Shown here piece after piece: positions 13,900 through 14,177 of a stretch of DNA of 14,177 nucleotides (positions are counted from its first letter, which is position 1; the number at the start of each line of letters is the position of its first letter). The notes beneath the pieces were generated by a model. It saw only the letters and a list, made by a program, of their open reading frames with translations, did not search any database and was not told the origin of the DNA. The position numbers and the translations under genes are program-made. This DNA is from Pseudomonadota bacterium (GTDB lineage: Bacteria > Pseudomonadota > Alphaproteobacteria > Micropepsales > Micropepsaceae), in the NCBI GenBank assembly GCA_021808875.1, contig JAKBAU010000057.1, positions 1 through 14,177 on the forward strand, written 5' to 3'.

Positions 13900-14177
13900 C
13901 GAAAAGCGGCACCGTGCCGCTCAAGCGTCATGTGGCCGCTGTCGTAGCGGGCAATGCGCTCGAATTTTACGATTTTCTGACCTATTCCTTCTTCGCCATC
14001 TATATCGGCGATACCTTTTTTCCTGCGAAGAATCCCGTAACCAGCCTTCTCGCCTCACTCGCCACCTTCGGTGCGGGCTTTGCAACGCGTCCTCTAGGCG
14101 GTGTCGTACTTGGTATCCTGGGCGACCGGATGGGGCGCAAACCGGCAATGTACCTGTCCTTCACGCTGATGGGGCTG
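13896..14177 (+). CDS. MFS transporter, metabolite:H+ symporter (MHS) family, N-terminal fragment
   Basis: The gene starts at ATG 13896, overlapping the hydrolase stop by 4 nt, and stays open to the window edge (94 codons), so the C-terminal three quarters are missing. The first membrane segment reads AGNALEFYDFLTYSFFAIYI, close to the GN-LE-YDF-LYG pattern of MHS symporters (citrate, alpha-ketoglutarate, proline/betaine and shikimate carriers). The second segment carries FGAGFATRPLGGVVLG, followed by GDRMGRKPAM, the MFS motif A loop between helices 2 and 3. It should be a proton symporter in the inner membrane for an organic acid, amino acid derivative or similar. Coupling to an S33 hydrolase points to a substrate with an amide or ester bond, but this is inference. 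Confidence 0.88.
   Translation, partial: MTKSGTVPLKRHVAAVVAGNALEFYDFLTYSFFAIYIGDTFFPAKNPVTSLLASLATFGAGFATRPLGGVVLGILGDRMGRKPAMYLSFTLMGL

Overview
The window is a GC-rich chromosomal segment of an alphaproteobacterium. The evidence is the DUF2849-cysI-DUF934 sulfite-reductase cluster, which is characteristic of that class, a full-length two-domain GlnE, and class-typical transporters. The order cannot be fixed from this sequence alone. No insertion sequence, phage gene, CRISPR array, rRNA or tRNA was seen, and the segment reads as ordinary core and housekeeping chromosome with dense, mostly short-spaced genes.

Layout. Bases 1-197 hold the 3' end of a spermidine synthase gene (speE), whose stop lies inside a short tandem octamer repeat. 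A PaaI-type hotdog thioesterase (278-673) follows, then a lipoprotein-like NMT1/THI5-type ABC substrate-binding protein (865-1863). Two minus-strand genes converge on it: an APC-superfamily amino-acid permease (1956-3431) and, 7 bp upstream of that, a membrane-anchored TPR protein (3439-5355). A divergent, strikingly AT-rich control region (5356-5539) separates these from a plus-strand sulfur-assimilation operon: DUF2849 protein, CysI sulfite reductase hemoprotein and DUF934 protein (5540-8067), with both junctions overlapping by 14 nt. A 330-bp gene-free stretch with several inverted repeats (8068-8397) precedes glnE (8398-11289). After glnE come the ATPase (11343-12125) and permease (12128-12970) of a NitT/TauT-type ABC importer, an alpha/beta hydrolase of the proline-iminopeptidase type (13042-13899), and the start of an MHS-type MFS transporter (13896 to the window end) that overlaps the hydrolase stop as ATGA.

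How the genes may work together. CysI reduces sulfite to sulfide, and the two DUF proteins are its usual but uncharacterised neighbours. GlnE adenylylates and deadenylylates glutamine synthetase. The ATPase and permease have no adjacent binding protein, while the binding protein near the left end has no adjacent ATPase or permease. They are plausible halves of one importer, possibly for a pyrimidine, thiamine-precursor or riboflavin-like compound, but this is inference. The TPR protein and APC permease form a tight pair in which the TPR protein could sense or modulate transport. The hydrolase and MHS transporter look like an uptake-plus-hydrolysis pair.

No clear new defence or mobile system was found. 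The most interesting leads are the TPR/APC pair, the cys operator region, the split ABC transporter and the structured 330-bp gap before glnE.
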